From NCBI RefSeq assembly GCF_036010505.1, contig NZ_CP108569.1:2792001-2856000 (forward strand): a stretch of 64,000 nt of DNA, given 5' to 3'. The translations under genes and the position numbers were made by a program. Each line of letters begins with the position of its first letter. Within the stretch, counting starts at the first letter, position 1. Below the pieces are notes generated by a model that was not told the DNA's origin, searched no databases, and worked only from the letters and a program-made list of their open reading frames with translations. Positions 24,901-32,731 of the stretch are shown piece after piece. Source of the DNA: Streptomyces sp. NBC_01197 (GTDB lineage: Bacteria > Actinomycetota > Actinomycetes > Streptomycetales > Streptomycetaceae).

Positions 24901-26655
24901 ATGAAGATCCACAAGTACGACACCGTCATCGTCGGCGCCGGCGGGGCCGGTATGCGCGCGGCCATCGAGTCGACGAAGCGCAGCCGCACCGCCGTGCTGA
25001 CGAAGCTCTACCCGACCCGCTCCCACACCGGTGCCGCCCAGGGCGGCATGGCCGCGGCCCTCGCCAACGTCGAGGAGGACAACTGGGAGTGGCACACCTT
25101 CGACACGATCAAGGGCGGCGACTACCTGGTCGACCAGGACGCCGCCGAGATCCTGGCGAAGGAGGCCATCGACGCGGTCCTCGACCTGGAGAAGATGGGC
25201 CTGCCGTTCAACCGGACGCCCGCCGGGGAGATCGACCAGCGCCGTTTCGGCGGCCACTCGCGCAACCACGGTGAGGCCCCGGTCCGCCGTGCGTGCTACG
25301 CCGCTGACCGCACCGGCCACATGATCCTCCAGACCCTCTACCAGAACTGCGTCAAGGAGGGTGTGGAGTTCTTCAACGAGTTCTACGTCCTGGACCAGCT
25401 GCTGGTCGAGGTGGACGGCGTCAAGACCTCCGCGGGCGTCGTGGCCTACGAGCTGGCGACCGGCGAGATCCACGTCTTCCAGTCGAAGTCCGTGATCTAC
25501 GCGTCCGGCGGCACCGGCAAGTTCTTCAAGGTCACGTCGAACGCGCACACCCTGACCGGTGACGGCCAGGCCGCCTGCTACCGGCGCGGTCTGCCCCTGG
25601 AGGACATGGAGTTCTTCCAGTTCCACCCGACGGGCATCTGGCGCATGGGCATCCTGCTGACGGAGGGCGCCCGTGGTGAGGGCGGCATCCTCCGCAACAA
25701 GGACGGCGAGCGCTTCATGGAGAAGTACGCGCCGGTCATGAAGGACCTCGCGTCCCGTGACGTCGTGTCCCGATCCATCTACACGGAGATCCGGGAGGGC
25801 CGCGGCTGCGGACCCGCCGGTGACCACGTGTACCTCGACCTGACGCACCTCCCGCCGGAGCAGCTGGACGCCAAGCTCCCGGACATCACGGAGTTCGCGC
25901 GTACGTACCTGGGCATCGAGCCGTACACGGACCCGATCCCGATCCAGCCCACCGCGCACTACGCCATGGGCGGCATCCCGACCAACGTCCAGGGTGAGGT
26001 CCTCGCGGACAACACCACGGTCGTGCCCGGCCTGTACGCGGCCGGCGAGGTCGCCTGCGTCTCGGTGCACGGCGCCAACCGTCTGGGCACCAACTCGCTG
26101 CTCGACATCAACGTCTTCGGGCGCAGGTCGGGTATCGCGGCCGCCGAGTACGCGGCGAAGCACGGCTTCGCCGAGCTTCCCGAGAACCCGGCCGCGCAGG
26201 TCGAGGCCCAGGTCGAGCGGTTGCGTGACGCCACCGGCACCGAGCGGGTCTCCGTGCTGCGCACGGAGCTCCAGGAGTGCATGGACGCCAACGTGATGGT
26301 GTTCCGCACCGAGCAGACGATCAAGACGGCGGTCGAGAAGATCGCCGAGCTGCGCGAGCGCTATCTGAACGTGTCCGTCCAGGACAAGGGCCGCCGGTTC
26401 AACACCGACCTCCTCGAAGCGATCGAGCTGGGCAACCTGCTGGACCTCGCCGAGGTCATGGCGACGTCCGCCCTGGCGCGCAAGGAGTCCCGCGGCGGTC
26501 ACTACCGCGAGGACTTCCCGAACCGCGACGACGTCAACTTCATGCGCCACACCATGGCGTACCGCGAGGTGGGCGACGACGGCTCCGAGTCGATCCGGCT
26601 CGACTACAAGCCGGTCGTCCAGACCCGCTACCAGCCGATGGAGCGTAAGTACTAA
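24901..26655 (+). CDS. sdhA: Succinate dehydrogenase flavoprotein subunit
   Basis: This 584-aa flavoprotein has the FAD-binding VIVGAGGAGMRAAIE, the covalent flavin-His motif TRSHTGAAQGGMAAA, and active-site segments RRFGGHSRNHGEAPVRR and ALARKESRGGHYREDFPNRDD. It oxidises succinate to fumarate on the cytoplasmic side. Length and motifs are complete. The stop TAA overlaps the sdhB start by one base (TAATG), so translation is coupled. Confidence 0.97.
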   Translation: MKIHKYDTVIVGAGGAGMRAAIESTKRSRTAVLTKLYPTRSHTGAAQGGMAAALANVEEDNWEWHTFDTIKGGDYLVDQDAAEILAKEAIDAVLDLEKMGLPFNRTPAGEIDQRRFGGHSRNHGEAPVRRACYAADRTGHMILQTLYQNCVKEGVEFFNEFYVLDQLLVEVDGVKTSAGVVAYELATGEIHVFQSKSVIYASGGTGKFFKVTSNAHTLTGDGQAACYRRGLPLEDMEFFQFHPTGIWRMGILLTEGARGEGGILRNKDGERFMEKYAPVMKDLASRDVVSRSIYTEIREGRGCGPAGDHVYLDLTHLPPEQLDAKLPDITEFARTYLGIEPYTDPIPIQPTAHYAMGGIPTNVQGEVLADNTTVVPGLYAAGEVACVSVHGANRLGTNSLLDINVFGRRSGIAAAEYAAKHGFAELPENPAAQVEAQVERLRDATGTERVSVLRTELQECMDANVMVFRTEQTIKTAVEKIAELRERYLNVSVQDKGRRFNTDLLEAIELGNLLDLAEVMATSALARKESRGGHYREDFPNRDDVNFMRHTMAYREVGDDGSESIRLDYKPVVQTRYQPMERKY

Positions 26656-27437
26656 TGGCTACCCCAACCATCAACGACGCTGACAAGGCCGGGGCCGGCA
26701 AGCCGGAGGCCGGCTTCGCCGACACGCCGTTCATCACGGCCACCTTCCGGATCCGCCGGTTCAACCCGGAGATCTCGGACGAGGCGCAGTGGCAGGACTT
26801 CGCGGTCGAGATCGACCCGAAGGAGCGCGTGCTCGACGCCCTCCACAAGATCAAGTGGGAGCTCGACGGCACGCTGACCTTCCGCCGCTCGTGCGCGCAC
26901 GGGGTCTGCGGTTCGGACGCGATGCGGATCAACGGCAAGAACAGGCTCGCCTGCAAGACGCTGATCAAGGACATCAACCCGGACAAGCCGATCCTGATCG
27001 AGGCCATAAAGGGCCTCACGGTCCTCAAGGACCTCGTGGTCGACATGGACCCGTTCTTCCAGGCGTACCGCGACGTGATGCCCTTCCTCATCACCAACGG
27101 CAACGAGCCGACGCGCGAGCGTCTGCAGTCCGCCGAGGACCGCGAGCGGTTCGACGACACCACGAAGTGCATCCTCTGCGCCGCGTGCACGTCGTCCTGC
27201 CCGGTGTTCTGGAACGACGGCCAGTACTTCGGCCCGGCCGCGATCGTCAACGCGCACCGCTTCATCTTCGACTCGCGTGACGAGGGCGGCGAGCAGCGTC
27301 TGGAGATCCTCAACGACAAGGACGGCGTGTGGCGTTGCCGCACGACGTTCAACTGCACGGACGCCTGCCCGCGCGGTATCGAGGTCACGAAGGCGATCCA
27401 GGAAGTGAAGCGCGCACTCATCACCCGCCGCTTCTGA
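26655..27437 (+). CDS. sdhB: Succinate dehydrogenase iron-sulfur subunit
   Basis: This 260-aa protein has an N-terminal plant-type ferredoxin domain (SCAHGVCGSDAMRINGKNRLAC-type 2Fe-2S ligands, about residues 78-98). The C-terminal domain carries CILCAACTSSCPV and CRTTFNCTDACPRGI for the 4Fe-4S and 3Fe-4S clusters. It relays electrons from FAD to quinone. It is the last gene of sdhCDAB, followed by a strong terminator. Confidence 0.97.
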   Translation: MATPTINDADKAGAGKPEAGFADTPFITATFRIRRFNPEISDEAQWQDFAVEIDPKERVLDALHKIKWELDGTLTFRRSCAHGVCGSDAMRINGKNRLACKTLIKDINPDKPILIEAIKGLTVLKDLVVDMDPFFQAYRDVMPFLITNGNEPTRERLQSAEDRERFDDTTKCILCAACTSSCPVFWNDGQYFGPAAIVNAHRFIFDSRDEGGEQRLEILNDKDGVWRCRTTFNCTDACPRGIEVTKAIQEVKRALITRRF

Positions 27438-27467
27438 CCTTCCGGCCACCCCTTCCGGCCACTTCAC

Positions 27468-27515
27468 GAGGGCCCCGCATCCCGGTTTCCGGGCGGCGGG
27501 GCCCTCGGGCTTTTC
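27468..27515 (+). terminator. Terminator of the sdh operon
   Basis: A perfect 12-bp stem (27468-27479 with 27497-27508) is followed by a T-containing tail, 30 bp after the sdhB stop. Confidence 0.85.
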
Positions 27516-27575
27516 TCAGGTGACCCGCAGCCATGTGCCCGTCCGGAGGTGGGAGTTCAGCGGCGCACCCTCGTA

Positions 27576-27634
27576 TTGAACATGTTCAAAAGAAGGGCTA
27601 CAGTCCATGACATCAGCTTTTGAACGCGTTCAAA
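27576..27634 (+). promoter_or_regulatory. Promoter with two palindromic operators, probable TetR autoregulatory region
   Basis: A perfect 14-bp palindrome TTGAACATGTTCAA (27576-27589) includes the -35 box TTGAAC, spaced 17 bp from TACAGT (27599-27604). A second perfect palindrome TTTGAACGCGTTCAAA (27619-27634) lies in the leader and abuts the AGGAGGG ribosome binding site. Both share TTGAAC/GTTCAA half-sites. Binding by the TetR protein encoded two genes downstream would block polymerase and initiation. Confidence 0.8.
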
Positions 27635-27646
27635 GGAGGGTGGGGC

Positions 27647-28054
27647 ATGGACCTCACAGTTGTCGCGTACGTCATCTACCTCGTCATCAGCGTCGGGCTG
27701 ACCGTCTGGGTGGCCCGGACGCTCAGCCATCACGGGCGGGTCTTCCTCGCCGATGTGCTCAAGGGGAACGAGAAGCTCGCCGAGGCCGTCAACCACCTGC
27801 TCGTGGTGGGGTTCTACCTGGTCAACCTGGGATTCGTGGCCCTGTATCTGCAGGACGGCAGCACCGTCACCGACGCCAGGGGAATCTTCGAGGCGCTGTC
27901 GACGAAGCTGGGCGTGGTCCTGCTGGTCCTCGGCGCGATGCACCTCGGCAACGTCTACGCGCTCAACAAGTTCCGCCGGCGCGGCATCATGGACCGCGAG
28001 CAGACTCCGCCGGTGCCGCCGCAGGGCTGGGTCGCGCCGACTGCCGGGGCCTGA
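27647..28054 (+). CDS. Small integral membrane protein under TetR control
   Basis: This 135-aa protein has four predicted helices: TVVAYVIYLVISVGLTVWVA, a central NHLLVVGFYLVNLGFVALYL, then KLGVVLLVLGAMHLGNVYAL. A Pro-rich cytoplasmic tail follows. ATG 27647 follows AGGAGGG. No enzymatic motif is seen, and the two membrane His residues (NHLLV, AMHLGN) are the only notable polar ones. It is the first gene of an operon with a DCC thiol-oxidoreductase-like protein and a TetR regulator, so it is possibly involved in a membrane redox or lipid stress response. Function unknown. Confidence 0.75.
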   Translation: MDLTVVAYVIYLVISVGLTVWVARTLSHHGRVFLADVLKGNEKLAEAVNHLLVVGFYLVNLGFVALYLQDGSTVTDARGIFEALSTKLGVVLLVLGAMHLGNVYALNKFRRRGIMDREQTPPVPPQGWVAPTAGA

Positions 28055-28060
28055 ACCGCG

Positions 28061-28456
28061 ATGAGGGACACCACCCCCGTCAGGAGACTGACCGTGCTGT
28101 ACGACGCCCGGTGCCCGCTCTGTGTCCATCTGCGGCACTGGCTGCGCGGGCAGCGCCAGCTCGTACCGCTCGACCTGGTGCCGGCCGCGTCAGCCGAGGC
28201 CATGGAGCGGTTCCCCGGGCTGGACCACGGAAGCACCCTGGAGGAGATCACCGTGATCGGCGACCGGGGCCAGATCTACCGCGGACCGGCCGCCTGGATC
28301 GTCTGCCTGTGGGCGCTCGCCGCCCACCGGCCCAAAGCCCACTGGCTGTCCACCCCCGCGGGCGCGCCCTTCGTCAGGGTCGCGATGCTCACCGCGGCCA
28401 AGTACCGCGACGTCACAGCGCCGCCCTGCGGTGAGCGGTGCGCGGTCCCCGGTTAG
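28061..28456 (+). CDS. DCC-family (DUF393) thiol-disulfide oxidoreductase-like protein
   Basis: This 131-aa protein carries the family motif near its N-terminus, LTVLYDARCPLCVHLRHWL, with the CxxC redox pair, and a C-terminal half with the conserved GPAAWIVCLWALA. Members of DUF393 are thioredoxin-like, with few characterised. It starts 6 bp after the membrane protein and is in the same TetR-controlled unit. A redox role next to that membrane protein is plausible. Confidence 0.85.
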   Translation: MRDTTPVRRLTVLYDARCPLCVHLRHWLRGQRQLVPLDLVPAASAEAMERFPGLDHGSTLEEITVIGDRGQIYRGPAAWIVCLWALAAHRPKAHWLSTPAGAPFVRVAMLTAAKYRDVTAPPCGERCAVPG

Positions 28457-28467
28457 GCTCGGGCACC

Positions 28468-29172
28468 GTGACTGATGCGAAGCCTGCCAAGAGCGAGCAG
28501 ACCCGGACGCTCATCCTCGAAACCGCGCTCCGGCTCTTCCAGGAGCGCGGTTACGACAAGACGACGATGCGGGTCATCGCCCGGGAGGCGGGCGTCTCCG
28601 TCGGGAACGCGTACTACTACTTCGCCGGCAAGGAACACCTGATCCAGGGGTTCTACGACCGCATCGGCGCGGAGCACCGGGCGGCGGTGCGCGATGTGCT
28701 CGACCACGAGACCGATCTGGAGAAGCGGCTCACCGGGGTCCTGACGGCCTGGCTCGATGTCGCGGCGCCCTACCACGAGTTCGCCGCCCAGTTCTTCAAG
28801 AACGCGGCCGACCCCGAGAGCCCGCTCAGCCCCTTCTCGGTGGAGTCGGAGGCCGCCCGCGAGACGGCCATCTCGATCCACCGAGAGGTACTGGCGGGCG
28901 CCAAGGCGAAGATCCCCGGCGAACTGGCCGACGTACTGCCGGAGTTGATGTGGCTGTCCCAGATGGGACTGGTCCTGTACTGGGTCTTCGACCGGTCACC
29001 CGAGCGGGAGCGCAGCAGACGGCTCGCCGGGCGCGGAGCGCGGCTCACCACCAGGGGCATCGCGCTGGCCCGCTTCCGGGCGCTGCGACCGCTGGTCCAT
29101 GAGGTGCACGAGCTGTTCACGGACTTCCTGCCGGGCATGGCCGAAACGGCGACGGCCCGCAAACGGTCCTGA
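28468..29172 (+). CDS. TetR-family transcriptional repressor
   Basis: This 234-aa protein has an N-terminal TetR helix-turn-helix (ETALRLFQERGYDKTTMRV with AGVSVGNAYYYFAGKEHL) and a larger ligand-binding C-terminus. Its likely operators are the two TTGAAC/GTTCAA palindromes upstream of the operon. GTG 28468 is chosen: the protein begins TDAKPAKSEQTR. A TAGGCT box at 28454-28459 would also give it a leaderless transcript of its own, inside the preceding gene's 3' end. The effector is unknown. Confidence 0.9.
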   Translation: MTDAKPAKSEQTRTLILETALRLFQERGYDKTTMRVIAREAGVSVGNAYYYFAGKEHLIQGFYDRIGAEHRAAVRDVLDHETDLEKRLTGVLTAWLDVAAPYHEFAAQFFKNAADPESPLSPFSVESEAARETAISIHREVLAGAKAKIPGELADVLPELMWLSQMGLVLYWVFDRSPERERSRRLAGRGARLTTRGIALARFRALRPLVHEVHELFTDFLPGMAETATARKRS

Positions 29173-29213
29173 CCGGCGGGACCGCCCGTTCCTCCGCCGC
29201 GCGGTCCCGCCGG
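29173..29213. terminator. Bidirectional terminator between tetR and the peptide-binding protein gene
   Basis: Perfect 13-bp arms (29173-29185 and 29201-29213) with a 15-nt loop fill the 44-bp gap between two convergent genes. Confidence 0.8.
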
Positions 29214-29216
29214 CCG

Positions 29217-30770
29217 CTACAGCCAGCCGAGTTCCCAGATCCGCCAGACGCCCGTCCCGTCGGCGAGGTACTGCCCGCCCGACACGTCTTTGCTGGTCAG
29301 CACATAGTCCTTGCGCTGCCAGAGCGGGATCAGTGGTACGTCCTGCGCGACATCGTCCTGCAGCGCCTTGAAGTCGTCGGCGGTCCTGCCCCGGTCGGTG
29401 TACTGCTGGGTGCGGCCGATCAGCCGGTCGACGTCCTTGCTGCTGTAGCCGTTGAAGAGGCTGTTGCCGGTACCGACCAGCGGCTGCGCGTAGTTGTCGG
29501 CGTCCGGATAGTCCGCGATCCAGCCGACGGCGTACGCGTCGAACTTGCCGAGCCGGTAGTCGTCCTGGAACTTCGTCCAGTCCGTCATCCCCTTGAGCTT
29601 CACCTTGAAGAGGCCGCCCTTCTCCAGCTGCGTCTTCAGCGTCCGGGCCTCGTCGTCGGTGACGCTCGTGCTGGAGTACGCGTACGTGAAGGCCACCGGG
29701 GTCTGCACACCGGCCTGCTGGAGCAGCTGCCTGGCAGCAGCCTCATCGACCTTCGGGTAGGCGTCGAAGAACGCGGTGGTGTGACCGGTGAAACCCTGCG
29801 GAATCAGCGAGTAGAGCGGTTCGACCGTGCCGTTGTAGACCTTCTCGGACAGCTGCGCGCGGTCGACCAGATCGGCCGCGGCCCGGCGCACCCCGGTGTC
29901 CGCGAACGCCGAACCCTTGCGGACGTTGAGGACCAGGTTGCGGACCTCGCTGCCGGTCGCCTCGGTGACATGGGCGTCCGGGTCACTGGGCGAGAGCTTC
30001 GTCAGCGTCGCGGGGGTCATCACCCGGTGCGCGACGTCGATGTCCTTGTGCTTCCAGGCGGCGTCGAGCTGGGCGGGCTGCTTGAAGTAGCGGATCTCGA
30101 CCGGTACGCCGGTCTTCTTGATGGCGCCCTTGTACTGCGGGTTCGGCTCCAGAAGCGCGCTGACGCCACTCTTGTAGGACTTCAGCACGTACGGCCCGGA
30201 GCCCACCACCGTACTGCCCTTGCGCCCCTTGTTCGCCGGGTACGCGGTGTGGTCGACGATGGCGCCGCCGCCTGTCGCGATCTTCGAGGCGAAGGTGGCG
30301 TCGCGGGCCTTGAGGTGGAAGACGACCTTGTTGCCCGACACGTCGACGTTCTTGAGCGTGGGGTAGAGCGGTGCGGGGCCGTTCCCCTTCATGCGCAGGA
30401 CACGGTTGAACGAGAACGCGGCATCTTCCGCCGTGACCTTGTCGCCGTTCGAGAACGTCAGGCCGTCACGCATGGTGCAGCTGAAGGTACGCAGGGCGTC
30501 ATCGGTGAACTCACAGCTGCTCGCCGCGTCCGGCACCGGGGTGGAGGAACCGACGTTGAACGTCATCAGCGACTGGTAGAGCGAGTTGTAGAGGGCCCAC
30601 GAACCGGCGTCGTAGGCCTGGGCCGGGTCCAGCGACGAGACGACGTCGGTGGTCCCGATGACGATCGGCTTCTTCTTCCCGCCGTCGCCCGGCAGCAGCT
30701 GCCAGGCGCCGACACCGGCACACGCCAGAACGACGCATATGACCAGAATCCGCATGCGGATCGAACGCAT
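29217..30770 (-). CDS. Family 5 extracellular solute-binding protein (oligopeptide type), orphan
   Basis: This 517-aa protein has a short hydrophobic N-terminus (RILVICVVLACAGVGAW). Cys17 in VLAC could be lipidated, or the segment could be a plain anchor. The SBP_bac_5 fold follows: SLDPAQAYDAGSWALYNSLY near residue 47, TFSCTMRDGLTFSNGDKVTA, and GWIADYPDADNYAQPL near residue 420. Such proteins capture oligopeptides or opines for ABC import. No permease or ATPase genes are adjacent, so it must share a transporter or act in sensing. It is transcribed alone. Confidence 0.85.
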   Translation of the reverse strand: MRSIRMRILVICVVLACAGVGAWQLLPGDGGKKKPIVIGTTDVVSSLDPAQAYDAGSWALYNSLYQSLMTFNVGSSTPVPDAASSCEFTDDALRTFSCTMRDGLTFSNGDKVTAEDAAFSFNRVLRMKGNGPAPLYPTLKNVDVSGNKVVFHLKARDATFASKIATGGGAIVDHTAYPANKGRKGSTVVGSGPYVLKSYKSGVSALLEPNPQYKGAIKKTGVPVEIRYFKQPAQLDAAWKHKDIDVAHRVMTPATLTKLSPSDPDAHVTEATGSEVRNLVLNVRKGSAFADTGVRRAAADLVDRAQLSEKVYNGTVEPLYSLIPQGFTGHTTAFFDAYPKVDEAAARQLLQQAGVQTPVAFTYAYSSTSVTDDEARTLKTQLEKGGLFKVKLKGMTDWTKFQDDYRLGKFDAYAVGWIADYPDADNYAQPLVGTGNSLFNGYSSKDVDRLIGRTQQYTDRGRTADDFKALQDDVAQDVPLIPLWQRKDYVLTSKDVSGGQYLADGTGVWRIWELGWL

Positions 30771-31101
30771 TGTGCTGTTCCCCTCAACCCACCCCGTGGA
30801 CGCGCGGACCGGCGCACGTCAGACCCAAGTCGGCGCCAACCCAACCACACGAAATTCACAAGTGGAAGAGAAAATCTTCACGTGGGCCAAGTTGTTAGGC
30901 AACCTTCATGAGGGGCTCGCAGAGAGCGTCACAACAGGCCGCCGCACGCCCCCGGCCTGCGGGTCCGTGCTCCCGAGGGGCTGTGGGAAGCGCTCCGGAA
31001 GGGGCTCCGTGCCGCAGGGTGCACCCCCCTCGGCAGGCCGCGCGGGCAGGCATCACATACTGGCAGGAACGCCCCCCACCGGCTTCGAAGGACGACGACC
31101 C
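30771..31101. promoter_or_regulatory. Divergent promoter region of the peptide-binding protein and SCO4848-type genes
   Basis: No gene is present. A relatively AT-rich stretch (30845-30905) contains an imperfect inverted repeat, GGAAGA-gaaaa-TCTTCA-like, and probably the minus-strand promoter. The plus-strand gene has no obvious -10 box. Confidence 0.35.
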
Positions 31102-31341
31102 ATGAAACTCAACCGCACCGCCTCCTGGTTCCTCACAGCGTTCGGAGTGTGGTCGTGGGTGGTCTGGGTGACCTTCGCGAAGAACCTCTTCAAGGACGCG
31201 AGCGGGCTCGCGTTCGACGGCGGCAAGCCCACGGCCTATCTGTGGATCCACCTGACGCTGGCCATCGTCTCGTTCATCCTGGGCACGGTCATCGGTGCGA
31301 TCGGCCTCCGGGGCGTCCGCGCCCACCGCCGGGCCGCCTAG
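31102..31341 (+). CDS. Small two-helix membrane protein of the SCO4848 family
   Basis: This 79-aa protein has two hydrophobic helices (WFLTAFGVWSWVVWVTFAKN and LWIHLTLAIVSFILGTVIGA) joined by a loop with DASGLAFDGGKPTAY, and a basic C-terminus. It matches the small actinobacterial membrane protein family known as SCO4848, of unknown function. It lies 76 bp before the D-Ala-D-Ala carboxypeptidase gene, as in other Streptomyces. Confidence 0.8.
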   Translation: MKLNRTASWFLTAFGVWSWVVWVTFAKNLFKDASGLAFDGGKPTAYLWIHLTLAIVSFILGTVIGAIGLRGVRAHRRAA

Positions 31342-31417
31342 TGCCGCGGCAGGCAACGTGATCTTTCGTCCGGCCCGCGCTGTCGGTCCACCGTGGTCTG
31401 CCTGTACTTTCACCAGC

Positions 31418-32731
31418 GTGCCTGCCGTTGATAAGACCGCGAAAAGGACCGTACTGACGGTCATAGCCGCCGCGTTGCTGCCCGCCCTCTGCGCCGTGCC
31501 CGCGTCGGCCGCGGCAGCTCCGGGCCAGAGACCGTCCGCCACCGGGACCTCGGAGGGTTCGGAGCACTCGAAGACCTCGGGCCCCTCGAAGACCGCACGG
31601 TCGCAGATCGGCGGGGCGCGTCTCGGCCGGACAGGCACCCAGGTGCAGCTCGGCCCCGGTGCGCCGGTGCTGCCGAAGGATCTCTCCGGAGAGTCCTGGA
31701 TCGTCGCCGACGCCGAGTCCGGTGCCGTCCTCGCCTCGCACGACGCGCACCGGAGACTGGCCCCGGCCTCCACACTCAAGATGCTGCTCGCGGACACCCT
31801 CCTGCCGAAGTTCCCGGCGACCGAGACCCGCAAGGTGCTGCCGTCCGACCTCGCCGGCATGGGTGAGGGCAGCAGCCTGGTCGGTATCAAGGAGAACCTC
31901 ACCTACACGGTCCATGACCTGTGGCTCGGGGTCTTCCTGCGCTCCGGGAACGACGCGGTGCACGTGCTGGCTGCGATGAACGAGGGCGTGCCGAAGACCG
32001 TCCGCGACATGCAGGCGCACGCCGACGACCTCCAGGCGCTCGACACCCACGTGGTGTCGCCGGACGGGTACGACGCCCCGGGCCAGGTCTCCAGCGCGTA
32101 CGACCTGACGCTGTTCGCCCGCAGCGGCCTGCAGAAGAAGGACTTCCGCACCTACTGCTCGACGGCGACCGCGCAGTTCCCCGGCATGAAGAAGAAGGGC
32201 AAGAAGCGCGAGACCTTCGGGATCCAGAACACCAACCGCCTGCTGACCGGCGCCGACGGCGTGAGCCAGTACAAGGGCATCGCGGGTGTGAAGAACGGCA
32301 ACACCACGCACGCCGGCGCCACCTACACCGCGGTCGCCGAACGCAACGGTCATGTGCTTCTCGTCACCGTCATGAAGCCCAGCTCGGCCGAGAGCCACGC
32401 GGTCTACAAGGAGGCTGCGCGGCTGCTCGACTGGGGCTTCGCCTCGGAGGGCAAGGTCACACCGGTCGGCGAGCTGGTCGCTCCGGCCAGTTCCGCGGCG
32501 GCCGGCTCCGGCGGGACGGCGAAGGGCGGCGGAGCCACGCACGCCGGCAAGGGCGGCGCCCGGGCCACCGGAAGCGACAAGGCCGCCGCGGCAGAGGAGG
32601 GCGGCTCCACCGGGATCGGCACAGCCCTGGCGATCAGCGCAGGGGCGTTGCTCCTGTTGGCGGCCGGGGTGTTCCTGGTGCACCGGCGCTGGCCGCTGCC
32701 GGGTCTGGTACGACGTTCTCCACGTCGCTGA
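31418..32731 (+). CDS. D-alanyl-D-alanine carboxypeptidase (low-molecular-weight PBP)
   Basis: This 437-aa penicillin-binding protein has a signal peptide (VLTVIAAALLPALCAVPASA). The active-site serine tetrad is PASTLKM, the SxN motif is in LRSGNDAV, and GVKNGNTTHAG stands in for the KTG box, as is common in this subgroup. A Gly/Ala-rich linker leads to a C-terminal membrane anchor (ALAISAGALLLLAAGVFLV) and a basic tail. It trims the terminal D-Ala of peptidoglycan stem peptides. GTG 31418 is likely leaderless, since TACTTT at 31405-31410 predicts a start at the GTG. Its 3' end overlaps the convergent yihY gene by 98 bp. Confidence 0.92.
   Translation: MPAVDKTAKRTVLTVIAAALLPALCAVPASAAAAPGQRPSATGTSEGSEHSKTSGPSKTARSQIGGARLGRTGTQVQLGPGAPVLPKDLSGESWIVADAESGAVLASHDAHRRLAPASTLKMLLADTLLPKFPATETRKVLPSDLAGMGEGSSLVGIKENLTYTVHDLWLGVFLRSGNDAVHVLAAMNEGVPKTVRDMQAHADDLQALDTHVVSPDGYDAPGQVSSAYDLTLFARSGLQKKDFRTYCSTATAQFPGMKKKGKKRETFGIQNTNRLLTGADGVSQYKGIAGVKNGNTTHAGATYTAVAERNGHVLLVTVMKPSSAESHAVYKEAARLLDWGFASEGKVTPVGELVAPASSAAAGSGGTAKGGGATHAGKGGARATGSDKAAAAEEGGSTGIGTALAISAGALLLLAAGVFLVHRRWPLPGLVRRSPRR

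Noticed and set aside
24871..26550. Long minus-strand open frame of 559 codons opposite sdhA
   Set aside because: SdhA is complete and motif-rich on the plus strand; the antisense frame is low-complexity Leu/Val/Arg/Asp sequence.
30860..30905. Iron box (DmdR-type) near TTAGGCAACC
   Set aside because: Only half of the 19-bp palindrome could be matched and no iron-uptake gene is adjacent.
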